Below are positions 34,738 through 43,434 of a DNA stretch of 64,000 bases, in pieces. Under the pieces are notes generated by a model. That model was not told the DNA's origin, searched no databases, and saw only the letters and a program-made list of their open reading frames with translations. The stretch comes from Caproiciproducens galactitolivorans (GTDB lineage: Bacteria; Bacillota; Clostridia; Oscillospirales; Acutalibacteraceae), in contig NZ_SRMQ01000002.1 in NCBI RefSeq assembly GCF_004768785.1, forward strand, positions 186,001 through 250,000. Direction: 5' to 3'. How positions within the stretch are numbered: the first letter of the stretch is position 1; each line of letters begins with the position of its first letter. The position numbers and the translations under genes are program-made.

Positions 34738-36981
34738 ATGAAAAAACGAATTCGGGCATTAAGCATGGTTCTGGCGCTGTCACTCGTTATTGCGGTATTC
34801 GGGAATACGGCGGCTTTTGCTGCCGACGCGACGCAAATCACATTCCCCGAAGAAACGGATGCGCTTCAGTCCCTGCAGCTAAATTCTATTTACTATGGCC
34901 TCGAGGTGAATGTCAGCAATCCGGATGTAACGTTGAGCGCTGTTTCAAGTGACCCCTCTATTGTAAAGATTGAAGAGGAAACAGACACCAGCGGTTCGGG
35001 CGCATATTATTATGACCTGGAGGCCCGTTTAAACGGAGTAGTCACGTTAACCTTTACCACATCGGACGGTGTGTCCGCAACCAAAACGCTGACGGTGGAA
35101 GGAACCGGGGAGCCGACTTATACGCTTTCCTCCGATGTCACCGGCAATTTTTCTCTCAATAAAGGGAGCAGCCGGATTGTAAAAGTCCATTTTGAGAACA
35201 ATGACGTTGATACATATTCCTACCCCACGTTAAGTGCACAGAATGGAAAAGTACTCAAAACGACATTGGTCAATACGGATGAGGACAACGGCGACTATTA
35301 TTTCCGCGTGGATGCGGTCGGCACTATCGGGCAGAGCGACGACCTGTACTTAGGGGCTTACGGATTCATCCCGAATAAGCTGTGTACGGTCTCCATCATT
35401 CAAAATAAAGACCTTCGGTTGGATACCACAACCGAATATATCTGCAATACCGGCGATAAATATCATTTTATTGCCTATACCAATTCGGGAATCAATCCCC
35501 AAATCATGGTTGACAACGAGAACATTTCCGTTACCTTTGTAACAACGGTATACGGCGGCTATGAATATGAAATGGAAGCTTTAGAACCAGGAACCGCCCT
35601 GATTACAGCGACTTTGAATGGGGAAACAGCTTCTTTCCCGGTTACCGTGAATGAGGAAGACGATTTTCCGAGTGTCGTGTCGGATGCACCGGCTGAAATC
35701 ACCCTTTCGCAGGGGGAGTCGCACACCTATAAAATCACCGCTATGGGCGGCGGGGTTCCCATCATTGTGCCGGGTACGGACGGCGTAGTGTCCGTACAGT
35801 TTGAGAAAAAGGAAGGAATCGATTATTACTTCCAGGTTACTGCGATTGGCGAAGTCGACAGCCAAACCAATTTGAGTGTTATGTTCCCAGACAGCACCTA
35901 TGATGATTATAGTGTGGATCTTGGCAGCATAACCATAAAAGAAGGCGCACCGGCACCGCAATCGGATACCAATTCCGACTTTACGCTTAAGAAAGGCGAA
36001 AGCTATACGTTTAAAATCAGCAATGCCTCGAGCTTTTATGCCGGTTCCAGCAACGTCTTCCAGGTGGTGAAAGTTAGCACCTCCGGTAGTGATGCGTACT
36101 ATAAAATTACGGCGATCGGAAATCCGGGGCAATCCGCGGGCTTTTATATGAGCGCGCCGGGCTATGCGCCGCAGAAGGTCTGCGTCGTCACCGTTGGGCA
36201 GGCTGCGCCTCAATCGGATACCAATTCCGACTTTACGCTTAAGAAAGGCGAAAGCTATACGTTTAAAATCAGCAATGCCTCGAGCTTTTACGCCGGTTCC
36301 AGCAACGTCTTCCAGGTGGTGAAAGTCAGCACCTCCGGCAGCGACGCGTACTATAAAATTACGGCGATCGGAAATCCGGGGCAGTCCGCGGGCTTCTATA
36401 TGAGCGCCCCGGGTTATGCGGCACAGAAGGTCTGCGTTGTCACCGTTGGACAGGCTGCTGCACCGAAATCGGATACCAACTCCGACTTTACGCTCAAGAA
36501 GGGCGCAAGCTATACGTTTAAGATCAGCAATGCCACGAGCTTCTACCCCGGTTCCAGCAATATCTTCCAGGTAGCAAAGGTTAGTACCTCCGGCAGCGAT
36601 GCGTACTATAAAATTACGGCGATCGGAAATCCGGGGCAATCCGCGGGCTTTTATATGAGCGCGCCGGGCTATGCGTCGCAGAAAGTCTGCGTAATCACTG
36701 TGGGAGCTCCGGATTCCGTTTCCATTCAATCCGATACCAACTTAGATTTTAGCTTGGCAAAGGGCGCTTCCTACCAGTTTAAAATTACCGCGCCCGGGGC
36801 TTCTTCGATTACATTCAATCCCGGTACTGCCGGTGTATTCCAGGTAACCTTCCTTCGTCGCACAGGCAATGATTTCTTCTATAAAATTACGGCGATCGGC
36901 AAATCGGGCCAGCAAGCCGGAATTTATGCTTCCGCTTCGGGGCAGGTAGCAAAAAAGCTTTGCGTAGTTACCATTAAATAA
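34738..36981 (+). CDS. Large secreted protein with tandem 84-87-residue repeats
   Basis: A 747-residue exported protein. Residues 1-28 are a Sec signal peptide ending AFA-AD. No sorting motif, transmembrane tail or S-layer domain is visible, so it is probably released or held non-covalently. The body consists of beta-rich modules: diverged ones at about 126-220 and 318-405, then three nearly identical copies starting at 408, 492 and 577 and a diverged final copy at 664-747. Each module has SDTNSDFTLKKG, SYTFKISN, an AYYKITAIG core and ends KVCVVTVG. I do not recognise a Pfam family; the fold resembles Ig-like surface modules. A role in adhesion or cell envelope is only inference. Good ribosome site; own terminator. 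Confidence 0.85.
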   Translation: MKKRIRALSMVLALSLVIAVFGNTAAFAADATQITFPEETDALQSLQLNSIYYGLEVNVSNPDVTLSAVSSDPSIVKIEEETDTSGSGAYYYDLEARLNGVVTLTFTTSDGVSATKTLTVEGTGEPTYTLSSDVTGNFSLNKGSSRIVKVHFENNDVDTYSYPTLSAQNGKVLKTTLVNTDEDNGDYYFRVDAVGTIGQSDDLYLGAYGFIPNKLCTVSIIQNKDLRLDTTTEYICNTGDKYHFIAYTNSGINPQIMVDNENISVTFVTTVYGGYEYEMEALEPGTALITATLNGETASFPVTVNEEDDFPSVVSDAPAEITLSQGESHTYKITAMGGGVPIIVPGTDGVVSVQFEKKEGIDYYFQVTAIGEVDSQTNLSVMFPDSTYDDYSVDLGSITIKEGAPAPQSDTNSDFTLKKGESYTFKISNASSFYAGSSNVFQVVKVSTSGSDAYYKITAIGNPGQSAGFYMSAPGYAPQKVCVVTVGQAAPQSDTNSDFTLKKGESYTFKISNASSFYAGSSNVFQVVKVSTSGSDAYYKITAIGNPGQSAGFYMSAPGYAAQKVCVVTVGQAAAPKSDTNSDFTLKKGASYTFKISNATSFYPGSSNIFQVAKVSTSGSDAYYKITAIGNPGQSAGFYMSAPGYASQKVCVITVGAPDSVSIQSDTNLDFSLAKGASYQFKITAPGASSITFNPGTAGVFQVTFLRRTGNDFFYKITAIGKSGQQAGIYASASGQVAKKLCVVTIK
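35959..36726 (+). repeat. Three near-identical in-frame tandem repeats of about 252-261 bp
   Basis: Copies start at 35959, 36211 and 36466. The first two differ by only a handful of mostly synonymous bases; the third has more changes. A fourth copy (36727-36978) is strongly diverged. High nucleotide identity points to recent duplication and makes the array prone to copy-number change. Confidence 0.9.
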
Positions 36982-37050
36982 GATTTTTCCAATCCACAAA
37001 GGCCGCTGAAACTGGTTCAACGAAAACAGCGCAATAGCTAATCGTAAAAT

Positions 37051-37098
37051 AACGCCGTCTGGCTCCGTTTTTCAAGGGGAGTTGGGCGGCGTTTTCAT
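37051..37098 (+). terminator. Probable terminator of the secreted repeat protein gene
   Basis: AACGCCG pairs with CGGCGTT as the base of a long imperfect hairpin, followed by TTTTC. The T tract is short, so efficiency is uncertain. Confidence 0.55.
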
Positions 37099-37194
37099 AA
37101 AAAGCCGTAAGGGTTGATTTTTCGGCGATGACTGCATTCGGGTTTGTAATTGCGGAAAAATGCGGAAGGAAAAACCCGATTTCTCAATTACAGC

Positions 37195-37223
37195 TTGAAT
37201 AAAATAATTTTTCGGTTTATAAT
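37195..37223 (+). promoter_or_regulatory. Sigma-A promoter of nagA
   Basis: TTGAAT and TATAAT with a 17-base spacer, about 50 bases before the start codon. Confidence 0.75.
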
Positions 37224-37276
37224 GAAAAAAAGGATAAAATATTCATTCGAATAAAAGGTGGATAGGGGTGTAATCG

Positions 37277-38416
37277 TTGATACTGAAAAATGCGAAAATC
37301 GTAGACGACAGTTTCCGTTTTGCCGATGCGGACGTTGCCGTGGAAGAGGATAAAATATCGGAAATCGCCCCGGGGCTGGCGGGCGGGGAAGAAATCGATT
37401 TATCCGGGTGCGTTCTTGTTCCGGGGTTTGTGGATATCCACATCCATGCTTGTGTAGGGGCGGATACCTGTGACGCAGACGCGGACGGCCTTGCGAAGAT
37501 GTGCGCGCACCTCGTTACCAAAGGGGTTACCTCGTTTTGCCCCACGACGATGACGGTATCCCATAAGGGGATTCTTCGTGCGCTGGAAACGGTAAAATCC
37601 TGTATGGACCATCCTCCGAAGGGTGCGGCCATCGCTGGGGTCAATATGGAGGGACCGTACATATCTATTCATAAGAAAGGCGCGCAGAAGGGCGAATTTG
37701 TAAAAAACTCGGATTTCAAGGAGTTTCAGGAATTTTACGACACCTGCGGCGGGATTATAAAATTGGTGGATATTGCGCCCGAATGTCCCGGCGCGGAGGA
37801 ATTTATCCCGCAGGCTTCCCGTCTCTGCACCGTTTCGATCGCACACACCGAAGCGGATTACGCATGCGCGAAACATGCGTTTGAGCTGGGCATTACGCAT
37901 GCAACCCATTTATATAACGCGATGCCGGGCATGAAGCACCGTGAGCCCGGCGTAATCGGCGCGGTGCTTGATGACCCGCGCGTCCGTGCGGAACTGATTT
38001 GCGACGGGTTTCACATTCACCCCGCTGTGCTTCGCATTACCTTTGAGGCATTGGGAAAGGACCGCGTGGTGATCGTCAGCGACTCCATGCGTGCGGCAGG
38101 GGCGCCGGATGGCGTTTCAGAGCTTGGCGGGCAGACGGTGTACGTGAAAGACGGGCAGGCAAGGCTGAAAGACGGCACGATTGCCGGCTCCACCACAAAC
38201 CTTCATCAGGAGATAAAAAATCTGGTTGGCTGGGGCGTTCCCTTCCTGACCGCCATACAGGCCGCAACTCTGAATCCGGCAAGGGCAATTCATGAGGACG
38301 AACGGATCGGCAGCATTAAGGTCGGGAAGTATGCCGACATGGTTGCGCTTGATTCCGACTTGAACATCCGCATGGTGGTCGCGCGCGGAAAAATTGCAGT
38401 CAATAACAATGCTTAA
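37277..38416 (+). CDS. nagA: N-acetylglucosamine-6-phosphate deacetylase
   Basis: A 379-residue amidohydrolase that releases acetate from GlcNAc-6-phosphate, feeding amino sugar catabolism and cell wall recycling. Metal and catalytic residues are seen in DIHIHACVG, NMEGPYIS (Glu), SIAHTEADY (His), THLYNAMPGM (His) and the catalytic Asp in VIVSDSMRAAG. The start is TTG with AGGGGTG before it. No nagB or nagE is adjacent, so it is a single-gene unit between its own promoter and terminator. Confidence 0.95.
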   Translation: MILKNAKIVDDSFRFADADVAVEEDKISEIAPGLAGGEEIDLSGCVLVPGFVDIHIHACVGADTCDADADGLAKMCAHLVTKGVTSFCPTTMTVSHKGILRALETVKSCMDHPPKGAAIAGVNMEGPYISIHKKGAQKGEFVKNSDFKEFQEFYDTCGGIIKLVDIAPECPGAEEFIPQASRLCTVSIAHTEADYACAKHAFELGITHATHLYNAMPGMKHREPGVIGAVLDDPRVRAELICDGFHIHPAVLRITFEALGKDRVVIVSDSMRAAGAPDGVSELGGQTVYVKDGQARLKDGTIAGSTTNLHQEIKNLVGWGVPFLTAIQAATLNPARAIHEDERIGSIKVGKYADMVALDSDLNIRMVVARGKIAVNNNA

Positions 38417-38436
38417 AAGTTCCACAGCAAGCAGAA

Positions 38437-38479
38437 ACAGCAGGAGCCGTAGGGATAGAATCCCGGCGGCTCCTGCTGT
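38437..38479. terminator. Intrinsic terminator between convergent nagA and serA
   Basis: ACAGCAGGAGCCG pairs perfectly with CGGCTCCTGCTGT, and the plus strand continues with ATTTTT. It may work weakly on the minus strand also. Confidence 0.85.
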
Positions 38480-38490
38480 ATTTTTCTCTT

Positions 38491-39654
38491 TTACCGGATA
38501 ATGCGTACCCGGATGATTTCCGGAAGCTTTGCGATATGCTCCGCTGTTGTATCCTTGACATCGCCCGTAACGTCAAGAATTGTGTAAGCATAGTCCTTTT
38601 TGGATTTGCTCTGCATGTTTTCAATGTTGATACCGCTTTCCGCCAGCGCGCCGGAAAGCAGGCTGATGGTGTTGGGGATATTCCGGTGCAGAATGCAGAT
38701 ACGAATGGAACTGTCGCGCGGCATGCAAATCGAGGGCATATTGACCGAGTTTCGGATATTGCCGTTCTGCAGGTAATCAATGAGTTCATTCGCTGCCATG
38801 CGCGCGCAGTTATCCTCGGATTCCGGCGTCGAAGCGCCAAGGTGGGGAATCGCAATAACGCCGTCCAGCCCGATCAGGTCGTCGCTTGGGAAGTCCGTCG
38901 CATAGGAGGATACTTTGCCGGACTGTAATGCGGCAATAATGTCCTTGGAGTTGACCAGATCGCCGCGCGCAAAGTTCAGGATGCGCACGCCGTCCTTCAT
39001 TTTTGTAATGGTCTGTTCGTTAATCATACCCTTTGTGTCGGGCGTGAGCGGGACATGAACCGTAATATAGTCACAGGCGGTGTAAATTTCATCGAGCGTA
39101 CGCGCGTGTTTTGTGGAGCGGGAAAGTCCCCAAGCCGCGTCGACGGAAAGGTAGGGATCGTAGCCGTAAACATCCATGCCAAGGCTCTTTGCCGCGTTGG
39201 CAACCAGGATGCCGATTGCGCCAAGGCCGATGACACCAAGCTTTTTGCCGCTGATTTCGGGGCCAACGAACGCGCCCTTGCCCTTTTCGACAAGCTTTCC
39301 GACTTCATTGCCTTTGCCCTTTAAGGTTTTTGTCCACTCAATGGCGGGGACGATTTTGCGGGAAGAAAGCAGCAATGCGGCAATGACCAGCTCTTTGACG
39401 GCGTTTGCGTTTGCGCCGGGGGTGTTGAAAACAACGATACCCTGCTCGCTGCATTTTTCAAGCGGGATATTGTTGACGCCCGCGCCCGCCCTTGCAATCG
39501 CAAGAAGATTTTTAGGAAATTCCATTTCATGCATGGAAGCCGAGCGAACCATGATTGCATCCGGATTTTCCACCGCTTCGCCGCATTCGTAGTTCGTGTC
39601 GAAACGGCTGGTTCCAACCGGCGAAATTTTATTCAGATATTTTATACGGAACAA
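38491..39654 (-). CDS. serA: D-3-phosphoglycerate dehydrogenase
   Basis: A 387-residue NAD-dependent enzyme making 3-phosphohydroxypyruvate, the first step of serine synthesis. The substrate domain includes VRSASMHEMEFP, and the NAD fingerprint is GVIGLGAIGILVANAAK. Catalytic Arg and Glu lie in LNFARGDLV and later, and the catalytic His in AIPHLGASTPESE. Residues from about 320 form a C-terminal ACT domain, probably the serine or amino acid sensor. It follows serC by 37 bases in the same operon. serB is not in the window. Confidence 0.95.
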   Translation of the reverse strand: MFRIKYLNKISPVGTSRFDTNYECGEAVENPDAIMVRSASMHEMEFPKNLLAIARAGAGVNNIPLEKCSEQGIVVFNTPGANANAVKELVIAALLLSSRKIVPAIEWTKTLKGKGNEVGKLVEKGKGAFVGPEISGKKLGVIGLGAIGILVANAAKSLGMDVYGYDPYLSVDAAWGLSRSTKHARTLDEIYTACDYITVHVPLTPDTKGMINEQTITKMKDGVRILNFARGDLVNSKDIIAALQSGKVSSYATDFPSDDLIGLDGVIAIPHLGASTPESEDNCARMAANELIDYLQNGNIRNSVNMPSICMPRDSSIRICILHRNIPNTISLLSGALAESGINIENMQSKSKKDYAYTILDVTGDVKDTTAEHIAKLPEIIRVRIIR

Positions 39655-39691
39655 ATCAATTCACCTTCATACTTGAAATCTATGGATATGC

Positions 39692-40777
39692 CTAACCGTT
39701 CTTCTTTTCGAACGCAGCCATGAAGTCCACGAGCTTTTCAACACCCTCGACGGGCATTGCATTGTAAATGGAAGCACGCATGCCGCCGACGGAACGGTGT
39801 CCTTTGATATTTACAAAGCCGTGTTCTTCCGCTTCTTTGACAAATTTCGCGTCAAGCTCTTCGCTGCCGGTGACAAACGGAATGTTCATCAGCGAACGGT
39901 CCTTCGGCACGACCGTCCCTTTGAAAAGCTTGGAATTGTCAAGGAAATTGTAAAGGATGCCGGCCTTTTTCTCGTTGATTTTCTTCATTTCCTCAAGCCC
40001 GCCGATGGTGTTTTTCAGCCAATCCAGCACCAGCATGCACATATAAATGGAATAACAGGGAGGGGTGTTGAACATGGAGTTATTGTCCGCATGTGTCTGG
40101 TAATTGAACATGGTGGGAGTGACTTCCATTGCATGGCCGATCAGATCCTCTCGGATGATGACCACAGTCAGGCCAGCTGGTGCCATATTTTTCTGCGCAC
40201 CGGCGTAGAGCAGTCCAAATTTGCTGACGTCAATCGGCTCGCTCAGAATGCAGGAAGAAACATCCGCAACCAACGGAACGTCACCCGTTTCCGGCAGGGT
40301 ATGGAATTTTGTGCCGTAAATGGTATTGTTCAAGCAGATATGAAAATAATCCGCGTACTTCGAAAAGGTTTGAGGGTCAAGGTCGGGAATATAGCTGAAC
40401 GTTTTGTCCTTGGAAGAGGCAACCACGTTTGCTGTCCCGTACCGGGCGGCTTCCTTATAAGCCTTCGTTGCCCACTGACCGGTCAAAACGAAATCGGCTT
40501 TTTTGTTTTTTGTCATCAGATTCAGCGGCACCATTGCGAATTGAGAGGAAGCGCCGCCCTGTAAAAATAATACTTTATAATTATCCGGAATATTCATCAC
40601 TTCGCGAAGTAAACTCTCCGCTGAACTGATGATTCCCTCGAAGATTTTAGATCGGTGGGACATCTCCATTACAGACTGGCCGCTGCCCTGGTAATCAAGC
40701 ATTTCAGCCGCTGCACGTTTCAGCACCGGTTCAGGCATCATTGAGGGTCCTGCGGAAAAGTTGTAAACACGTTTCAT
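39692..40777 (-). CDS. serC: Phosphoserine aminotransferase
   Basis: A 361-residue PLP enzyme that converts 3-phosphohydroxypyruvate to phosphoserine. The N-terminus RVYNFSAGPSMMPEPVLKRA is diagnostic; the PLP lysine lies in LLYAGAQKNMAPAGL. GGAGGTAGCGCTTA precedes the ATG. It is the first gene of serC-serA. Confidence 0.96.
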   Translation of the reverse strand: MKRVYNFSAGPSMMPEPVLKRAAAEMLDYQGSGQSVMEMSHRSKIFEGIISSAESLLREVMNIPDNYKVLFLQGGASSQFAMVPLNLMTKNKKADFVLTGQWATKAYKEAARYGTANVVASSKDKTFSYIPDLDPQTFSKYADYFHICLNNTIYGTKFHTLPETGDVPLVADVSSCILSEPIDVSKFGLLYAGAQKNMAPAGLTVVIIREDLIGHAMEVTPTMFNYQTHADNNSMFNTPPCYSIYMCMLVLDWLKNTIGGLEEMKKINEKKAGILYNFLDNSKLFKGTVVPKDRSLMNIPFVTGSEELDAKFVKEAEEHGFVNIKGHRSVGGMRASIYNAMPVEGVEKLVDFMAAFEKKNG

Positions 40778-40837
40778 TAAGCGCTACCTCCAAAATTATT
40801 TTATGGCCTTCCCATAATTTACTGAATATAATTAATT

Positions 40838-40866
40838 ATTATATTGCTTTAGTTAATTAAAGTCAA
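40838..40866 (-). promoter_or_regulatory. Sigma-A promoter of serC-serA
   Basis: On the minus strand TTGACT and a perfect TATAAT are separated by 17 bases, about 60 bases before the serC ATG. The start-site region holds AT-rich inverted repeats (TAATTAATTA) but no T-box motif. Confidence 0.85.
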
Positions 40867-40929
40867 TGCGGCATTTTTCATAAAATAATCCGCATCGCGG
40901 CGGCATTTTCCGGACTAAATATTCCCTTA

Positions 40930-40957
40930 TTGCCAAGGATCGGTTTTATGCTATAAT
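40930..40957 (+). promoter_or_regulatory. Promoter of the hydrogenase-linked signalling genes
   Basis: TTGCCA and TATAAT with a 16-base spacer; the -10 is extended (TGCTATAAT). It lies about 60 bases before the first DRTGG gene and is divergent from the serC promoter. Confidence 0.75.
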
Positions 40958-41017
40958 ATTGATAGAATTTCGCGTAAAATATAAATAAAATTGTATATTT
41001 TTAAGGGGGCGATATGA

Positions 41018-41365
41018 ATGACGGTCAATGAGGTGGCTTCCGTCTTGGACGCGGAAATTGTCACGGCTGGGGATCTGAACGCCGAGGTAAAAACCGCCTG
41101 TGGCAGCGATATGATGAGCGACGTGCTTGCCTTTGTAAAGGACCAGTCCGTGCTTCTTACCGGGCTGAACAATCCGCAGGTTGTGCGCACGGCGGAAATG
41201 ATGGATATGCGCTGTATCATTTTTGTGCGCGGCAAAGAGCCGACCGAAGAGGTGGTTGCGCTTGCAAAGCAAAAGGAGATTACAATTCTGAAAACGCAGC
41301 ACCGGCTGTTCACGGCCTGCGGGCTTCTGTACAGCCATGGCTTGAGCGGGGGCGACAGGAGTTGA
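41018..41365 (+). CDS. DRTGG domain protein (first copy)
   Basis: A 115-residue protein consisting of a single DRTGG-like alpha/beta domain (MTVNEVASVLDAEIVTAGDL; LLTGLNNPQVVRTAEM). DRTGG domains occur with CBS domains and in phosphotransacetylase, where they bind nucleotides or regulate; the function of stand-alone forms is unknown. In clostridia and Thermotoga such genes accompany [FeFe] hydrogenase operons. The stop overlaps the next start by four bases. A second copy lies three genes downstream. Confidence 0.85.
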   Translation: MTVNEVASVLDAEIVTAGDLNAEVKTACGSDMMSDVLAFVKDQSVLLTGLNNPQVVRTAEMMDMRCIIFVRGKEPTEEVVALAKQKEITILKTQHRLFTACGLLYSHGLSGGDRS

Positions 41366-41790
41366 GCAATACCTTATCTTTCGACTACATAGTGCCGGGC
41401 GACGACTTTACCCGTGCGGGGGAAGCCTCCAGCGACGTAAAGCATAAGCTTAAGAAAATCGGTTACGACTCGGATGCGATCCGCCGTGTTGCGATTGCCA
41501 TGTATGAGGGGGAAATCAACATGGTCATTCACGCGGGCGGTGGGAAAGTGCACGTGGAAATCAGCCCGGAAAAAATAGAAATGGTTCTTTCCGACAACGG
41601 CCCGGGAATCGAGGACGTTGCACTTGCCATGCGGGAAGGATACTCTACCGCGCCCGATAAAGTGCGCGCGCTGGGTTTTGGCGCGGGCATGGGCCTGCCG
41701 AATATGAAAAAATCCACCGACGTTATGGAAATTTCCACCAAAGTGGGGGTGGGGACCACCCTTCATATGACGGTGTACGCAAAGAGGTGA
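41362..41790 (+). CDS. RsbW-like ATP-binding protein (anti-sigma factor/serine kinase family)
   Basis: A 142-residue GHKL ATPase-fold protein. The N-box is seen in AIAMYEGEINMVIHAG, the G1 box in VLSDNGPGIED, and the G2 box in GFGAGMGLPNMKKSTD. RsbW-type proteins phosphorylate and bind anti-anti-sigma partners; here no sigma factor or anti-anti-sigma gene is adjacent, so the partner may be the neighbouring Fe-S protein. Start is a TTG overlapping the previous stop. Thermotoga has an equivalent gene in its hydrogenase operon, from memory. Confidence 0.88.
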   Translation: MSNTLSFDYIVPGDDFTRAGEASSDVKHKLKKIGYDSDAIRRVAIAMYEGEINMVIHAGGGKVHVEISPEKIEMVLSDNGPGIEDVALAMREGYSTAPDKVRALGFGAGMGLPNMKKSTDVMEISTKVGVGTTLHMTVYAKR

Positions 41791-41794
41791 CGAC

Positions 41795-43105
41795 GTGAAC
41801 CAGTTTTTTCACTCTGTAACTTTGGACAAAGAGAAATGTATGGGTTGCACGAACTGCATTAAGCGCTGTCCGACGGAGGCGATCCGCGTTCGCGCGGGCA
41901 AGGCGAAAATCATATCGGAACGGTGCATCGATTGCGGCGAATGCATCCGCGTCTGTCCGCATCACGCGAAAAAAGCAAAATCCGACAGTCTGGACATGAT
42001 TCGGGACTTTGCTTATAAAATCGCCCTGCCTGCGCCGACCCTTTACGGGCAGTTCAATAATTTGGATGATATCGACATCGTGCTGACTGGGCTCAAGAAT
42101 ATCGGCTTCGACGAGGTGTTCGAGGTTTCTAGCAGCGCAGAGCTGGTTTCCGAAGCAACACGGAAGCTGATGCAGCAGGGTAAGCTGAAAAAGCCGGTCA
42201 TCAGCTCGGCCTGCCCCGCCGTAGTCCGGCTTATCCGGGTGCGTTTTCCCGACCTTTGTTCCCATGTCCTTCAATTGAATTCCCCGATGGAAACAGCGGC
42301 GCGCCTTGCAAAGCGCGAAGCCGCGAGAAAAACTGGTTTGCCACGCGGGCAGATCGGCGCTTTTTTTATAACGCCCTGCCCCGCCAAGGTAACGGCAATC
42401 AAGATGCCGATAAGCTGCAAAAAATCCGAGGTGGACGGCGCGATTGCCATTAGTGAAATTTACCCAAAGCTTACTGCGGCCATGGAAAGCGGGAAGCCCG
42501 TTGAACCCCTTTTGCATTCGGGGATCATCGGCGTCGGCTGGGCTTCGAGCGGCGGGGAGGCCAGCGCGCTTCTGAACGATAAATACCTTGCGGCGGACGG
42601 GATTGAAAATGTAATCCGCGTTCTAGAGGAGCTGGAGGATGAAAAGATCCGTGAGATGGACTTTATTGAATTGAACGCCTGTTCCGGCGGCTGCGTGGGC
42701 GGCGTGCTCTGCGTGGAAAATGCGTATGTCGCAAAGGCTAGGCTCCAGCGGCTGCGCCGTTACCTGCCGGTTTCCCAGAACCATATCGACGGAAAGCTCC
42801 CTGTTGGTATGCAGTGGCAGAAAAACCTTCTATTCGCGCCGGTCTTGAAGCTTTCCGACGATATGAACGAGGCGCTGCGCATGATGGCGGAGATTGACCG
42901 GATTCAGGAGGAGCTTCCCGGACTTGACTGCGGTTCCTGCGGCGCGCCGACCTGCCGGGCGCTTGCGGAAGATATTGTGCGCGGTTTTGCCAAGAAAAAT
43001 CAATGTATCTTTATCCTGCGTGAGGAAATCAAACATGTAGCCGACGCCCTTTCCTCAATGGGGACGTTTCCGGCACAGGCTGACGAGGAGGAGAAAAAAC
43101 GATGA
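41795..43105 (+). CDS. [FeFe] hydrogenase-like iron-sulfur protein with altered H-cluster site
   Basis: A 436-residue cytoplasmic protein. Residues 1-60 hold two [4Fe-4S] ferredoxin motifs (CMGCTNCIKRCP and CIDCGECIRVCP). The middle is a hydrogenase large-subunit domain, in which the usual TSCxP reads SSACP, so one H-cluster cysteine is replaced by Ala; the second motif is TPCPAK and the third NACSGGC, both keeping cysteines. The C-terminus has LDCGSCGAPTCRALAEDI, an additional Fe-S (PF04060-like) domain. The family is known from hydrogenase operons of clostridia and Thermotoga and may be a redox sensor. Loss of the cysteine argues against normal H2 catalysis. Start GTG. Confidence 0.88.
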   Translation: MNQFFHSVTLDKEKCMGCTNCIKRCPTEAIRVRAGKAKIISERCIDCGECIRVCPHHAKKAKSDSLDMIRDFAYKIALPAPTLYGQFNNLDDIDIVLTGLKNIGFDEVFEVSSSAELVSEATRKLMQQGKLKKPVISSACPAVVRLIRVRFPDLCSHVLQLNSPMETAARLAKREAARKTGLPRGQIGAFFITPCPAKVTAIKMPISCKKSEVDGAIAISEIYPKLTAAMESGKPVEPLLHSGIIGVGWASSGGEASALLNDKYLAADGIENVIRVLEELEDEKIREMDFIELNACSGGCVGGVLCVENAYVAKARLQRLRRYLPVSQNHIDGKLPVGMQWQKNLLFAPVLKLSDDMNEALRMMAEIDRIQEELPGLDCGSCGAPTCRALAEDIVRGFAKKNQCIFILREEIKHVADALSSMGTFPAQADEEEKKR

Positions 43106-43434
43106 CAGTAAAAGAGCTGGCCGAACATTTTGGCCTGAAAATCCTTGCCGGGGAAAACAGCCTTGACCGCCCGGTTTCGGGTGGATATACCTGCGACCTG
43201 CTCAGCTGGGCGGTAGCACGGCTTCCCGCCGACGCGGCGTGGCTGACCGTAATGGGAAATATAAATGCAATCGCGGTTGCATCCCTGAAGGATGCAGCCT
43301 GTATCATTCTGACCGATTCCGCCCCGCTTGATATTCCCGCGCTTGAGAAAGCGCGGGAATTGTCCTTTCCGGTTCTTCTGTCGGAGCAGGACAGCTTTAC
43401 CCTTGGTGCCCGAATCGAAGGGCTTTTGTACTGA
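43102..43434 (+). CDS. DRTGG domain protein (second copy)
   Basis: A 110-residue stand-alone DRTGG domain (LAEHFGLKILAGENSLDRPV; GGYTCDLLSWAVARL). Its DRPV-SGGY segment matches the family name motif better than the first copy. It overlaps its upstream neighbour by four bases and the PHP gene by one, so the five genes from 41018 to 44168 form one transcript. Confidence 0.87.
   Translation: MTVKELAEHFGLKILAGENSLDRPVSGGYTCDLLSWAVARLPADAAWLTVMGNINAIAVASLKDAACIILTDSAPLDIPALEKARELSFPVLLSEQDSFTLGARIEGLLY

Noticed and set aside
35581-36729. Minus-strand open frame of 382 codons opposite the repeat protein
   Set aside because: It mirrors the tandem repeat of the plus-strand gene. It has no ribosome site or promoter and repeats out of frame.
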